Assembly (NCBI GenBank): GCA_015059425.1
Contig: SVAM01000002.1
Span: forward strand, 1-64,000
Length of the DNA: 64,000 nt
Source of the DNA: Bacillota bacterium
GTDB taxonomy: Bacteria > Bacillota_I > Bacilli_A > RF39 > UBA660
Direction: 5' to 3'
Below are positions 24,884-34,267 of this stretch, piece by piece. The notes below the pieces were generated by a model, which worked only from the letters and a program-made list of their open reading frames with translations, had not been told where the DNA came from and did not search any database. A program made the translations under genes and the position numbers. Numbering within the stretch: position 1 is the stretch's first letter; every line of letters begins with the position of its first letter.

Positions 24884-25312
24884 GTGGATGGAAAATTAAT
24901 TAGAAAAGTTGCTCTGTTTATTATTGATAATCATACAGTTGAAGAGGCATGCGCAGAATTTAACTTGTCACGAAGCACTATTTTAAAATATTGTAAACTA
25001 GTTAGAACTAAAGGCATATATTTTCATCCTTTAGTAGCAGAACTTTTAAATGAAGCAATGAATAAAAATTTAGAAGAAGGAAGAATAAAAGGAGGCAAAT
25101 CGGGTCATATTGAACACATTTTCACTGATGAAGAAGCCTACGAATTTGCCTTTGAAATATTAGAACAAAACAAGACTATTAGAGAAATAGCAATAGAACA
25201 CAATTCTAACTCTGGAACAATTTATAATTCTATTATGCGATTAAATGATAAAGATTTATTAGAAAAAATACAAGAACATTACAATTCTAGAGGTTCAGAA
25301 TGCAAAAGATAA
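24884..25312 (+). CDS. SpoIIID-like HTH regulator with a second HTH
   Basis: Residues 10-40 carry a helix-turn-helix (TVEEACAEFNLSRSTILKYC). The stretch LLNEAMNKNLEEGRIKGGKSG recalls SpoIIID, the mother-cell transcription factor. A further HTH-like unit follows (TIREIAIEHNSNSGTIYNSI), so at 142 residues it is longer than SpoIIID (about 90). The GTG start has a good GGGAGG upstream. It lies between lepA and hemW, where gene order is otherwise tight. A sporulation role is inferred; it could be another regulator of the same fold. Confidence 0.55.
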   Translation: MDGKLIRKVALFIIDNHTVEEACAEFNLSRSTILKYCKLVRTKGIYFHPLVAELLNEAMNKNLEEGRIKGGKSGHIEHIFTDEEAYEFAFEILEQNKTIREIAIEHNSNSGTIYNSIMRLNDKDLLEKIQEHYNSRGSECKR

Positions 25313-26391
25313 AATCAGTGTATATTCATATTCCTTTTTGTAATAGTATTTGCTCTTATTGCGATTTTTGCAAAGTAGTTTATAATCATGATTGGGTAAT
25401 GCCTTACATTAAAAAATTATCTCAAGAAATAGAAAATTGTTATTTAGGCGAAGAAATCGAAACTTTGTATATAGGTGGTGGTACTCCTTCATGTTTAAGT
25501 TTTGTAGAATTAGAGGAATTATTTAAAGTTATAAATAAATTTAATTTAAGTCAAAATGTTGAATTTACTTTTGAATGTAATATATGTGATTTAGAAGAAG
25601 ATAAATTAAAGTTATTATTTAAAAATAATGTTAATCGTTTAAGTGTTGGAATAGAGTCTTTTAATAGTGAAAAGCTTAAATTTATGAATAGAGAATGTGA
25701 TTTTAAAGATGTTAAGAAAAAGATTGCTTTAGCAAGAACTATTGGCTTTAATAATATAAATTTAGATTTAATGTATGCTATACCTAAAGAAACTAATAAA
25801 GTATTAAAAAAAGATTTAAAAAAAATATTAAAATTAAAACCAGAGCATGTGAGTACTTATAGTTTAATTATAGAACAAAATACATTAGTAGGTTTAAATA
25901 AAGTTAAACCTATAGAAGAAGAGCGGGATTCTAAAATGTATGATATTATATGTAAGAAATTAAAATCTAAAGGATATATTCATTATGAAATATCTAATTT
26001 TGCTAAGAAAGGTTATGAATCAAAACACAATTTAACATATTGGAACAATGAAGAATATTATGGTTTTGGTTGTGGCGCAAGTGGGTATGTTGAAGCAATA
26101 AGATACGAGAATACCAAAAGTTTAACAGAATATTTAAAAGGTAATTATGTGAGTTCAAGAGCATTAATGAATAAAGTAGATAATATGGAAAATGAACTTA
26201 TTCTAGGTTTTAGAAAACTAGAAGGAATTAACTTAGAACATTTTTATGATAAATTTGAAGAAAATTTACAAAATATATTTCCGATAAAACCTTTAGTTAA
26301 AAGTGGTGACTTGATTTATAAAAATGGCTATATTTTTGTAAATCCTAAAAAGTTATATATAATGAATGAAATATTAATAAAATTGATTTAA
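25300..26391 (+). CDS. hemW: HemW-like radical SAM protein
   Basis: The radical-SAM cluster site CNSICSYCDFC is at residues 14-24, followed by YIGGGTPS and a GIESFNSEKLKFMNR motif, as in the HemN/HemW family. HemW-type members bind and transfer haem; they are not the true coproporphyrinogen oxidase. 363 residues is normal for HemW. It overlaps the upstream regulator by 13 bases. No other haem gene is in the window. Confidence 0.85.
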   Translation: MQKIKSVYIHIPFCNSICSYCDFCKVVYNHDWVMPYIKKLSQEIENCYLGEEIETLYIGGGTPSCLSFVELEELFKVINKFNLSQNVEFTFECNICDLEEDKLKLLFKNNVNRLSVGIESFNSEKLKFMNRECDFKDVKKKIALARTIGFNNINLDLMYAIPKETNKVLKKDLKKILKLKPEHVSTYSLIIEQNTLVGLNKVKPIEEERDSKMYDIICKKLKSKGYIHYEISNFAKKGYESKHNLTYWNNEEYYGFGCGASGYVEAIRYENTKSLTEYLKGNYVSSRALMNKVDNMENELILGFRKLEGINLEHFYDKFEENLQNIFPIKPLVKSGDLIYKNGYIFVNPKKLYIMNEILIKLI

Positions 26392-26416
26392 GAAAAGTTA
26401 TATTCTTTTCTTTTTT
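26390..26416 (+). terminator. Terminator of the lepA-hemW operon
   Basis: AAGAAAAG-TTATATT-CTTTTCTT followed by Ts. Confidence 0.75.
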
Positions 26417-26441
26417 GTTTACACTAATTTTAGGTGATTAT

Positions 26442-26843
26442 ATGCTAAAAAATTTAGAAATTTTAAATGGAGAATTATCATTAAAATTTGATCCTTTAAA
26501 TACTAAATATACAGTATTTGTAAATAACGATGAAACTGATTTAAAATTAAAATACCAGAAAGAAGAATCCGATAATATATTAATTCAAGGGAATGAACTA
26601 GTAGATAATTATAATGAAGTAGTAATTACAGTTTTTAATGCTGAAGAAAGTATGTCATATTATTTGTATGTTTATAAAAATGATGAGAGTGTAATAAATA
26701 TTGAAAATAATTATTTTAATAAATTAGAAACAGATGTAAATGAGGAAATATCTTCATATGCAGTACCAGTGATATCTTGTATTTGCTTTTTAATTATTAT
26801 TATAGTGTTTGTTATTTTATTTCATAAAAAGCAAAAAGTGTAA
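26442..26843 (+). CDS. Membrane protein with a cadherin-like beta-sandwich domain
   Basis: 133 residues. The start (LKNLEILNGELSLKFDPLNTKYTV) matches the bacterial cadherin-like beta-sandwich (PF12733) pattern, in which the strands end FxPxxxxYxV. A single C-terminal helix (YAVPVISCICFLIIIIVFVILF) and a KK tail anchor it, giving an N-out, C-in layout. No N-terminal signal is seen. ATG 26442 is chosen because AGGTG lies five bases before it. Its upstream sequence GTTTACACTAATTTTAG resembles that of gpr at 34574. Confidence 0.65.
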   Translation: MLKNLEILNGELSLKFDPLNTKYTVFVNNDETDLKLKYQKEESDNILIQGNELVDNYNEVVITVFNAEESMSYYLYVYKNDESVINIENNYFNKLETDVNEEISSYAVPVISCICFLIIIIVFVILFHKKQKV

Positions 26844-27023
26844 AGTTTACACTACTATTTAAAAAAAGTAGAATTTGCAGATATTTATGTATGTGTATAA
26901 AAATTTTGCAGATTTGTTAATTTTTGCTAAGCAGATTTTGGCTTTTTAGTAGCAAATTTATTAATATCTGCATTTTGAAAATATAAAATATTTTGTTAAA
27001 ATGCCTTTAGAAAGGAGGATAAT
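26844..27023. other. Intergenic region before comEA
   Basis: 180 bases without a gene. It holds several GCAGAT/ATCTGC repeats, including GCAGATATT (about 26877) and AATATCTGC (about 26962) in inverted orientation, plus a weak promoter TTGAAA-16-TAAAAT ahead of comEA. Its role is unclear. Confidence 0.35.
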
Positions 27024-27737
27024 ATGCAGAATATTTTATTTTATGTACAAAAATATATTAAAGATATAATTTTATTTTTATTAGTTTTAATTTGCTTTGG
27101 AGTTGTTATTTATAATAATTATTTAAAAGAAGGGAATATAGAAAGTATTGAAACTACATCTTTTGACTACCCGACAAATAATAAAGAATCTGAGCAAGAA
27201 AAATATTTAAATATAGATGTAAAAGGAGCTGTTAAAATTCCTGGTGTATATCAAGTTTCAGAAGGTAAAATTATCAATGATATTATTACATTAGCAGGTG
27301 GATTTAATTCTAATGCATATAAAGATGGAATTAATTTAAGCAAAAAAGTTACTGATGAAATGGTTATTTATATTTATACCAAAGATGAAATAAAAAAGAA
27401 TAACAGTAACAATAGTAATGAAATAAAAATAAGTGATAATGAATGTGTTGTTCCGGATTATATGATATGTGAATGTTTGGAAGAAAAGGAAAGTATTATT
27501 GAAGTTAGTCCTAATGAGATAAATAAGGAAAATAATTCTAATGGTAGTTTAATAAATATTAATTTAGCTACAGTAAATGAACTTACAACATTATCAGGCA
27601 TAGGTGAGTCAAGAGCAAAAGATATAATAAAATATCGAGAAGATAATGGTGATTTTAAAAGTATTACAGAAATAATGAATGTTTCTGGCATAGGTGAAAG
27701 TATTTATGCCAAGATTAAAGATTATATTACAATCTAA
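27024..27737 (+). CDS. comEA: Competence DNA receptor ComEA
   Basis: Membrane-anchored receptor for incoming double-stranded DNA. Residues 12-33 form the N-terminal membrane helix. An SLBB domain follows (DVKGAVKIPGVYQVSEG). The tandem helix-hairpin-helix DNA-binding domain is at the C-terminus: NINLATVNELTTLSGIGESRAKDI and IMNVSGIGESIYAKIKDYI. At 237 residues it is full length. It overlaps comEC, so the two are co-expressed. Confidence 0.95.
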   Translation: MQNILFYVQKYIKDIILFLLVLICFGVVIYNNYLKEGNIESIETTSFDYPTNNKESEQEKYLNIDVKGAVKIPGVYQVSEGKIINDIITLAGGFNSNAYKDGINLSKKVTDEMVIYIYTKDEIKKNNSNNSNEIKISDNECVVPDYMICECLEEKESIIEVSPNEINKENNSNGSLININLATVNELTTLSGIGESRAKDIIKYREDNGDFKSITEIMNVSGIGESIYAKIKDYITI

Positions 27738-29799
27738 AATATTTATTATTTTAAGTTTATTGTTTATTTTAAGTTATATTATATTATTTACAAAAATTAT
27801 AAAATATAGTTCGATATATGATGACGGTTTTAATGAAATTACTGGCACATTGATAGAATATAAAATAGATGGAGATAAATTGAGTTTTATATTAAAAGCT
27901 AAAGAAAAAATAACTGGAACTTATTATTTTAAAACATTAGAAGAAAAAATTAATGCAAAGGAAATAATTGAATTAGGTATGAAAATCAAAGTAGCTGGTA
28001 CTGTAAGTGTTCCGAAGAATAATAATATACCAAATACTTTTAATTATAAAAAATTTTTATATAATAAGAAAATATATAAAATAATGTCTGTAAATAAAAT
28101 TGAATTTAAAGAAAAAAATAAGAATTTTGTATATAATATAAAAAATATATTTTTAAAAAGAATAGACAGTTTTAAAAATTGTAAAAATTATATTTATGCT
28201 TTTATTATGGGGGAAAGTGGTTATATAGATAATGATGTTTATCAAATTTATCAAAAGAATGGTGTTACACATCTATTTGCTGTTTCAGGTATGCATATTA
28301 GTTTTTTAGTTGTAGCATTGAATAATATATTAAAAAAATTAAAGTTTAAAGAAATATATATTAATATTTTAATTATAATTTTTTTATGCTTTTACATGTT
28401 TTTAATTGGATTTACGGCATCAGTTGTTAGAGCTTGTTTACTATATATTTTGCTTTTATTTAATCAAAAGCTAAATATAAAATTAAATAATATTACAGTT
28501 TTATATTTGATTTTTATATTTTTAGTGTTGATAGATCCTTTTTTTATATACGATATAGGTTTTATTTATTCTTTTTTAACATCCTTTGGTTTAATGTTAT
28601 TTGGTAAGAAAATTACAGGTAACTATATTCTTAAATTATTAAAAACAAGTACTGTTGCTTTCTTATTTAGTTTGCCTTTAACTCTCTATAATTTTTATGA
28701 GGTAAATCTATTAACAATTATTAATAATATAATAGTAGTACCAATTGTAAGCTTAGTATTATTCCCACTCACATTAATTACTTTTATTTTACCTTTTTTA
28801 GAATCCATTTTAAATATTGGCTTCTTAACATTAGAATTTATAAATAGTATATTAAATAATTTAAGAATAAGTTTAGTAGTTCCTAAAATAAATATAATGT
28901 TTGTAGCAGTTTACTATTTCGGTATGTATAATATTTATAAAGGAAAATATAAATATATATTTTTATTTTTAATGTTAATTATAGTATATAAATCGATACC
29001 ATATATAAATAATTCTACATATTTATACTTTTTAGATGTTGGGCAGGGTGACAGTACAATAATTATTACTGAACATACCAAAGATGTCATATTAATTGAT
29101 ACAGGGGGTAAAATAAATTATGATAGTGAAAGTTGGAAATTAAAAAATAAATCTTATAATTTGTCTGATTATATAATAACTTTATTAAAAAGTTTAGGGA
29201 TAGAAAAAATAAGTACAATGTTGATTACTCATGGAGATTACGACCATATGGGAGAAGCAATTAATTTAGTAAATGATTTTAAAGTAGAAAAAGTAATACT
29301 AAATTGTGGAGAATATAATGATTTAGAAAAAGAATTAATTAATGTTTTGAATAAAAAGAAAATTCCATATTATTCTTGTATTAAAGAATTAAAAATAGAT
29401 GACAATAAATTATATTTTTTGAATAATAATGATTACGGGAATGAAAATGATAATTCAAGTGTTGTTTATACTGAACTTAATAATTATAAATTCTTATTTA
29501 TGGGAGATGCAGGAATAGAAGTGGAAGAAGATTTAATAAAAAAATATAATTTGCAAAATATAGATGTTCTAAAAGTGGGTCATCATGGAAGTAAGACAAG
29601 TTCTAGTAAGAATTTTATTGATGAAATTGAACCAAAATATTCAATAATTAGTGTTGGAAAGAATAACAGATATGGCCATCCAAACAAGGATGTGCTAGAA
29701 AATTTAAAAGAATCTAAAATATATAGAACTGATCAAGATGGAAGTATTATGTTTAAAATTAAAAATAATAAATTAAATATTAAAACATGTAGTCCATAG
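27706..29799 (+). CDS. comEC: Competence DNA channel ComEC
   Basis: Polytopic membrane protein that passes single-stranded DNA into the cell. It has an N-terminal OB-like domain, then the Competence domain with NGVTHLFAVSGMHISFL near residue 180 and many helices to about 430. A C-terminal metallo-beta-lactamase-like domain follows (LDVGQGDST, THGDYDHMGEA, GHHGSKTSSS). ATG 27706 is preferred to the track's GTG 27694, since AGGTGA lies eight bases before it. It overlaps comEA by 32 bases. comEB is absent. Confidence 0.95.
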   Translation: MPRLKIILQSKIFIILSLLFILSYIILFTKIIKYSSIYDDGFNEITGTLIEYKIDGDKLSFILKAKEKITGTYYFKTLEEKINAKEIIELGMKIKVAGTVSVPKNNNIPNTFNYKKFLYNKKIYKIMSVNKIEFKEKNKNFVYNIKNIFLKRIDSFKNCKNYIYAFIMGESGYIDNDVYQIYQKNGVTHLFAVSGMHISFLVVALNNILKKLKFKEIYINILIIIFLCFYMFLIGFTASVVRACLLYILLLFNQKLNIKLNNITVLYLIFIFLVLIDPFFIYDIGFIYSFLTSFGLMLFGKKITGNYILKLLKTSTVAFLFSLPLTLYNFYEVNLLTIINNIIVVPIVSLVLFPLTLITFILPFLESILNIGFLTLEFINSILNNLRISLVVPKINIMFVAVYYFGMYNIYKGKYKYIFLFLMLIIVYKSIPYINNSTYLYFLDVGQGDSTIIITEHTKDVILIDTGGKINYDSESWKLKNKSYNLSDYIITLLKSLGIEKISTMLITHGDYDHMGEAINLVNDFKVEKVILNCGEYNDLEKELINVLNKKKIPYYSCIKELKIDDNKLYFLNNNDYGNENDNSSVVYTELNNYKFLFMGDAGIEVEEDLIKKYNLQNIDVLKVGHHGSKTSSSKNFIDEIEPKYSIISVGKNNRYGHPNKDVLENLKESKIYRTDQDGSIMFKIKNNKLNIKTCSP

Positions 29800-29811
29800 A
29801 AAGGAGTAAGT

Positions 29812-30702
29812 ATGAATTATTATAACGAGATAAAAAATAAGTTGATAGATAACGAAGTATATTCAAGAGTTAAAGATTACTCGAAAGAAAGACACAAAGT
29901 CATTACATATTTTGAAATTGGTAAATTATTAAATGAAGCCGGAGGTAAATATGGAGATAATATTATAGATGAATATTCTAAAAAATTAGTTATTGAAGTA
30001 GGTAAAAAATATAATAGAAGAACATTATTTAGAATGAAACAGTTTTATAATATGTTTAGTGACGAAAAAGTGTCGCCAATGGCGACACAATTGACTTGGA
30101 GTCATTATTCAGAACTGCTGTCAATAAAAGATATTAACATTGTAATGTATTATATCAATATTACAATAAATAACAATTTATCTAAAAGAAAATTAAGGGA
30201 AAGAATTAAAAATAAAGAATATGAAAGATTACCTATTGAAGCAAAGGATAAGCTTATTAATTGTGAAAAAATTGAAGTAAAAGATTTGGTTCCTAATCCA
30301 ATTTTGATTAAAAATAAAAATAATATAGAAATCATAACTGAAAGAATATTACAAAAGTTAATATTAGAGGATATAGAATCATTTATGAAAGAATTAGGAA
30401 GTTCATTCAGTTTTATTGGTAGTGAATATAAAATTAAAATTGGTGATAGAAACAATTATGTTGATTTACTTTTATTTAATTATGAATATAATTGCTTTGT
30501 AGTTGTTGAATTAAAAGTAACTGAATTTAAGGTGGAATATATTGCACAAGTGCAAAAATATATGAATTATATTGATAAAAATATAAAAGGAGTAACTAAT
30601 GACAGAACAATAGGCATACTTATATGTAAAAAAGAAAATAAATTTGTGATTGAATATTGTTCAGATGAAAGAATTGCTGTTAGAGAATATGAATTAGTGT
30701 GA
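29812..30702 (+). CDS. YhcG-family PDDEXK nuclease-like protein (DUF1016)
   Basis: 296 residues. The N-terminal half is helical with the YhcG/DUF1016 N-domain look (VITYFEIGKLLNEA, YNRRTLFRMKQFYNMF, LTWSHYSELLSI). The C-terminal half is a PD-(D/E)xK nuclease fold with IGDRNNYVDLLLFN and VVVELKVTEFKVEYIAQVQKY, where D, ELK and Q-x-x-x-Y supply the expected active site. Such proteins often travel with restriction or defence islands, sometimes with phages. Here it sits alone behind comEC with a good AAAGGAG RBS, which suggests a later insertion. Confidence 0.85.
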   Translation: MNYYNEIKNKLIDNEVYSRVKDYSKERHKVITYFEIGKLLNEAGGKYGDNIIDEYSKKLVIEVGKKYNRRTLFRMKQFYNMFSDEKVSPMATQLTWSHYSELLSIKDINIVMYYINITINNNLSKRKLRERIKNKEYERLPIEAKDKLINCEKIEVKDLVPNPILIKNKNNIEIITERILQKLILEDIESFMKELGSSFSFIGSEYKIKIGDRNNYVDLLLFNYEYNCFVVVELKVTEFKVEYIAQVQKYMNYIDKNIKGVTNDRTIGILICKKENKFVIEYCSDERIAVREYELV

Positions 30703-30729
30703 TATAATTGATTTAGGAGAATGAATACT

Positions 30730-31074
30730 ATGAATATAGATGTTATTAGAGTTAAAATTTTTGTTACAGTACCATCAGAAAATACACAAGAAGTAAGAAA
30801 TGCAGTTTGTAATGCAGGGGCAGGAATAATTGGTGAATATAGTTATTGTACTACCTGTGTTAAATCATTAGGAACGTTTATACCAAATGAAAATGCAAAA
30901 CCTTATATTGGTGAAAATAATAAATTAGAATTTGTTGAAGAAGATAAATTAGAGGTTATATGTGACATTAAAAATGCTAAGCATGTAATATCAAATCTAA
31001 GAAAAGTACATCTATATGAAGAACCAGCCATAGATATTGTTCCTTTGATTGATGAAGATAGTTTGGTTAAATAA
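30730..31074 (+). CDS. YqfO/NIF3 middle-domain-like (CutA-fold) protein
   Basis: 114 residues with a ferredoxin-like PII/CutA fold: VKIFVTVPSENTQEVRNAV, then AGAGIIGEYSYCTTCVKSLG and TFIPNENAKPYIGENNKLEFVEEDKLEVI. This matches the domain inserted in YqfO/NIF3-like proteins (ending H(L)YEEPAIDIVPL). Here it is a stand-alone protein of unknown role. ATG 30730 has AGGAGA nine bases upstream; ATG 30721 touches the RBS. Confidence 0.8.
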   Translation: MNIDVIRVKIFVTVPSENTQEVRNAVCNAGAGIIGEYSYCTTCVKSLGTFIPNENAKPYIGENNKLEFVEEDKLEVICDIKNAKHVISNLRKVHLYEEPAIDIVPLIDEDSLVK

Positions 31075-31103
31075 GAATTATCAATTATGATAGTTCTTTT
31101 TTT
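31074..31103 (+). terminator. Terminator of the comEC downstream genes
   Basis: AGAATTATC-AATTAT-GATAGTTCT nine-base-pair stem with six Ts. Confidence 0.8.
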
Positions 31104-31128
31104 GTTTTAAATTCGACTTACTTTTTGA

Positions 31129-31485
31129 CAATCACCACATGGAGACTACGATCACATGGGAGAAGCAATTAATTTAGTAAATAATTTTAAAGTAGAGAAA
31201 GTTATGTTTAACTGTGGTGTCTTTAATGATTTAGAAAAAGAGTTAATCAAAGTACTAGATAAAAAATATATTAAATATTATTCATGTATTAAAGAATTAA
31301 ATATTGATAATAATAAATTGTATTTTTTGAATAATAGTGATTATGAAAATGAAAATGATAATTCATCAGTTATTTATACTGAACTTAATAATCATAAATT
31401 TCTGTTTATGGGAGATGCAGGAGTGGAAGTGGAAGAAGATTTAATAGAAAAATATAATTTAAACAATGTTAATAATTATAAATAG
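31129..31485 (+). pseudogene. comEC remnant (beta-lactamase-domain fragment)
   Basis: From HGDYDHMGEAINLV to VEEDLIEKYNLNNV this fragment repeats residues about 509-618 of the intact ComEC at 27706, at roughly 80% identity by eye. It has no start of its own upstream (a TGA lies in frame at 31126-31128), no RBS and no membrane part, and it lacks the last motif GHHGS. The track ORF starts at an internal ATG. It is a decayed partial copy, separated from comEC by the YhcG and YqfO-like genes. Confidence 0.8.
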
Positions 31486-31579
31486 ATAAATTGAAAGAAT
31501 TTATTAAAATTTACACTTTTTAAATTCTTAATATATATCTTTCAATTATTTAATGATATAATTAATTAAGTGAGTAGTT

Positions 31580-32521
31580 ATGAAAATATATTTAATAAAC
31601 GGAGAAAGTTATTTATTAATAAATGAGAAAATAAATGAAATAGTAGGAGATAGCAAAAATGTCACTACTTTTGATTTAGTTGCATCTGAATTACAAGATG
31701 TAATTTTAGAAGCTGGTTATTTTTCTATGTTTGAAGAAGAAAAATTTATAATTGTAAAAAATGCAAATTTTTTTTGTGGAGATAAATTAAAAGATAGTGA
31801 TACTGAATTATTATTAAACTATTTAGCACAACCAAATGAAAATTCTATTATTATATTTATATGTAATGGCAAATTAGATTTAAGGAAAAAAGTTACTAAG
31901 ATAATTAAAGATAAGTATTCTTTAATATCTATACCAAATTTAAAATATTATGAAATAGAAAATAGAGTAGCAGAATTTTTAAAAAAAGAAAATTTTACTA
32001 TAGATAAAGATACAATTAAATATATAGTTGCTAATAGTTTAAACAATTATGATGTGGCTATGAGTGAAGTTAATAAAATAACTTTGTATTATAGTGAACC
32101 TTGTCGCATAAGTAGAAAAGATGTAAATAATATAGTTGCAAAATCAATAAATACTAATAATTTTTTATTTGTTGATGCAATTGTAGATAATGATTTAGAA
32201 AAAAGTCTAGAATTATTTAATGATTTAAAAATAATGAAAGTAGAACCTACTATTCTAATATCTTTAATTGCTAGGGATTTTAGAATTATGTTAAATATTA
32301 AAAATTTACTAGCCCAAAACAAACGAGAATATGAAATAATGAATGAACTGGGTTTATTAGATTGGCAGTTAGAAAAGTATTTAAATAAAATATTTCCATA
32401 TAAAATAAAAGAATTAGAAAATATTTTGCTTAATTTAGCAAAGTTGGATTTAGATATAAAAAGTGGTAAAGTTGATCGTTTTATTGGATTAGAATTATTT
32501 ATATTAAATATATGCGGGTAA
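31580..32521 (+). CDS. holA: DNA polymerase III subunit delta
   Basis: Clamp-loader subunit that opens the beta clamp. 313 residues with the typical low-identity delta layout: MKIYLINGESYLLINEKI at the start, a central ATPase-like region without Walker motifs, and the C-terminal RDFRIMLNIKNLLAQNK and KLDLDIKSGKVDRFIGLELFIL helices. comEC-holA adjacency is as in Bacillus, where holA (yqeN) follows comEC. Confidence 0.9.
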   Translation: MKIYLINGESYLLINEKINEIVGDSKNVTTFDLVASELQDVILEAGYFSMFEEEKFIIVKNANFFCGDKLKDSDTELLLNYLAQPNENSIIIFICNGKLDLRKKVTKIIKDKYSLISIPNLKYYEIENRVAEFLKKENFTIDKDTIKYIVANSLNNYDVAMSEVNKITLYYSEPCRISRKDVNNIVAKSINTNNFLFVDAIVDNDLEKSLELFNDLKIMKVEPTILISLIARDFRIMLNIKNLLAQNKREYEIMNELGLLDWQLEKYLNKIFPYKIKELENILLNLAKLDLDIKSGKVDRFIGLELFILNICG

Positions 32522-32524
32522 ACA

Positions 32525-32548
32525 AAAAATGGCTAAATGCCATTTTTA
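32525..32548. terminator. Bidirectional terminator between holA and rnhC
   Basis: AAAAATGGC-TAAAT-GCCATTTTT works for both converging genes, and its right arm overlaps the last rnhC codons. Confidence 0.75.
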
Positions 32549-33456
32549 ATTTTATCTTTATTTTTAAAATTCATTTTAGCTATATGGTTTAATTTATCAA
32601 AACCGTATTTTTTAGCTATTTCAATACCAATTTCATTAACAGATGTACCAGCACCTTTAGGAATAGGAATATGTAATTCATCACTTAGTTTATCAATTTC
32701 TTTTAAGAAAATATATCTTGATATGATAGAAGCAGCAGCAACAGAAAGACACTTATCTTCCGCTTTAGTCATAAATGTTATATTAGTTACTTTTTCATGT
32801 GCTTCTTTAATATGTTCATAATACTTAGTGGGATAAACAAATTGATCGACTACGATTTTTTCGTATTCATATCCCTTATTTTTCATATTAACTAAAACTT
32901 TATTATGAAGTATTGCTTTAATTTTATTCATATTTAAGTTTGCACTATAATTTTTATTGTAAGCCTCATTAGTTAAGATAAAAGTAGAATAAGGAATGTT
33001 TTTAATAATTTTAGGAGCTATTTTTTTAATTTTATCATCAGTTATTTTTTTAGAATCTCTAACGCCTAAATCTGTTAAGAAAGAAATATTTTCTTTTGAT
33101 ACATAAGTTGCAGTAACTACAATTGGACCAAAGAAATCGCCAGTACCAACCTCATCTGAACCAATAGAACTTACATTAATAAATACCTTTTTATCATCTT
33201 TTTTTTCTTTTTCTTTGCCAGTTGTATCTATTATTCTACCATTTTTTATACGTTCCTCTTCAATCCAATAACTAGCTTCAATATCTGCGCCTATACCTTG
33301 AAACATAACTTTACCTGATTCATATAATGTAGTTACGCAATCAAAATCTTTTACTTGAAATAATGAATATGGAGGATTTTTAGGTTCCATTCTGTCTTTG
33401 TAAAATTCTATCATTAACGGTTTTATATTATCGCTCACTTTAAATACTATAGTCAT
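32533..33456 (-). CDS. rnhC: Ribonuclease HIII
   Basis: Removes RNA from RNA-DNA hybrids. The N-terminal TBP-like domain (residues 1-85, with NPPYSLFQVKDFDCVTTLY) is the mark of type HIII. The catalytic domain starts SSIGSDEVGTGDFFGPIVV with the acidic residues, followed by GVRDSKKITD and DKCLSVAAASIISRY. 307 residues is complete. It is opposite to cvpA, as in Bacillus (rnhC, zapA, cvpA), but zapA is missing. Confidence 0.95.
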   Translation of the reverse strand: MTIVFKVSDNIKPLMIEFYKDRMEPKNPPYSLFQVKDFDCVTTLYESGKVMFQGIGADIEASYWIEEERIKNGRIIDTTGKEKEKKDDKKVFINVSSIGSDEVGTGDFFGPIVVTATYVSKENISFLTDLGVRDSKKITDDKIKKIAPKIIKNIPYSTFILTNEAYNKNYSANLNMNKIKAILHNKVLVNMKNKGYEYEKIVVDQFVYPTKYYEHIKEAHEKVTNITFMTKAEDKCLSVAAASIISRYIFLKEIDKLSDELHIPIPKGAGTSVNEIGIEIAKKYGFDKLNHIAKMNFKNKDKIKNGI

Positions 33457-33541
33457 TTTTTCACCTCTATAAAATTATAATAACATATATTGCTTTATTT
33501 TTCAAAAATAATAGTATATAATTATAATAGGAGTTGATATT

Positions 33542-34267
33542 ATGATGGTAGTAGATTATATTTTATTAATATTTTTATTATTTGGTGTATTATTAGGGTT
33601 TAAAAAAGGAGCAATTAAATCTTTAGTAGCTTTGGTTGGTACAATAGCAGTAGTTGTTATTTCATATTTATTAAAAGATATGGTAGCAGAAGTATTATTT
33701 AAATATGCACCGTTTTTAAATTTTTCTGGTGAGTGGGAAGGGCTAGTAACACTTAATATACTTTTATATGAAGCTATTGCTTATATCCTTGTTTTTCTTG
33801 TTTTATTAAGCGTTTTATCGATATTTTTAAAGATATCTGGAATTATTGAAAAGATACTAAAATTTACTATTATCTTGGGTATTCCGTCTAAAATTATTGG
33901 AGCTGTATTAGGTTTATTTGAAGCGTTAGTATTTAGTTTTATAGTTTTATTTGTGCTTGTACAATTTAATGGAACAAATAAATATGTTATTGAAAGTAAT
34001 GTAGCTAATTTTATTCTTAACAAAACACCATTTATCGGTAATATGGCAAATGATACATATGATGCAATAATGGATATAAATGAATTGAATCAAAAGTATA
34101 AAGAAAATAAAGATGTTGATTATCAAAATAGAGAAATATTAAGCATTATGCTGAATTACAGAGTAATAACACCAGAACTAGCTCAAGAATTAGTTAATGA
34201 TAATAAATTGGTTTTTGCGGGAGCGCAAACTATACTTGATACTTTTAAGGAGGATAACAATGGTTAA
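33542..34267 (+). CDS. cvpA: CvpA-family membrane protein
   Basis: 241 residues; the first 160 hold four membrane helices with the CvpA pattern (VDYILLIFLLFGVLLGFKKG, SKIIGAVLGLFEALVFSF). The last 80 residues are soluble. CvpA is linked to biofilm and cell-envelope phenotypes, with no clear biochemical role. The thioredoxin gene starts within its last codons. Confidence 0.85.
   Translation: MMVVDYILLIFLLFGVLLGFKKGAIKSLVALVGTIAVVVISYLLKDMVAEVLFKYAPFLNFSGEWEGLVTLNILLYEAIAYILVFLVLLSVLSIFLKISGIIEKILKFTIILGIPSKIIGAVLGLFEALVFSFIVLFVLVQFNGTNKYVIESNVANFILNKTPFIGNMANDTYDAIMDINELNQKYKENKDVDYQNREILSIMLNYRVITPELAQELVNDNKLVFAGAQTILDTFKEDNNG

Noticed and set aside
24884-25312. Calling the HTH protein SpoIIID outright
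   Set aside because: Only one segment recalls SpoIIID and the protein has an extra HTH-like unit; no symbol was given.
26844-27023. CRISPR array or iteron cluster before comEA
   Set aside because: The GCAGAT repeats are short, irregular and without equal spacing.
31156-31485. Free-standing metallo-beta-lactamase-fold gene
   Set aside because: It is a partial copy of the ComEC C-terminal domain with no start, RBS or final GHHGS motif, so it was called a remnant.
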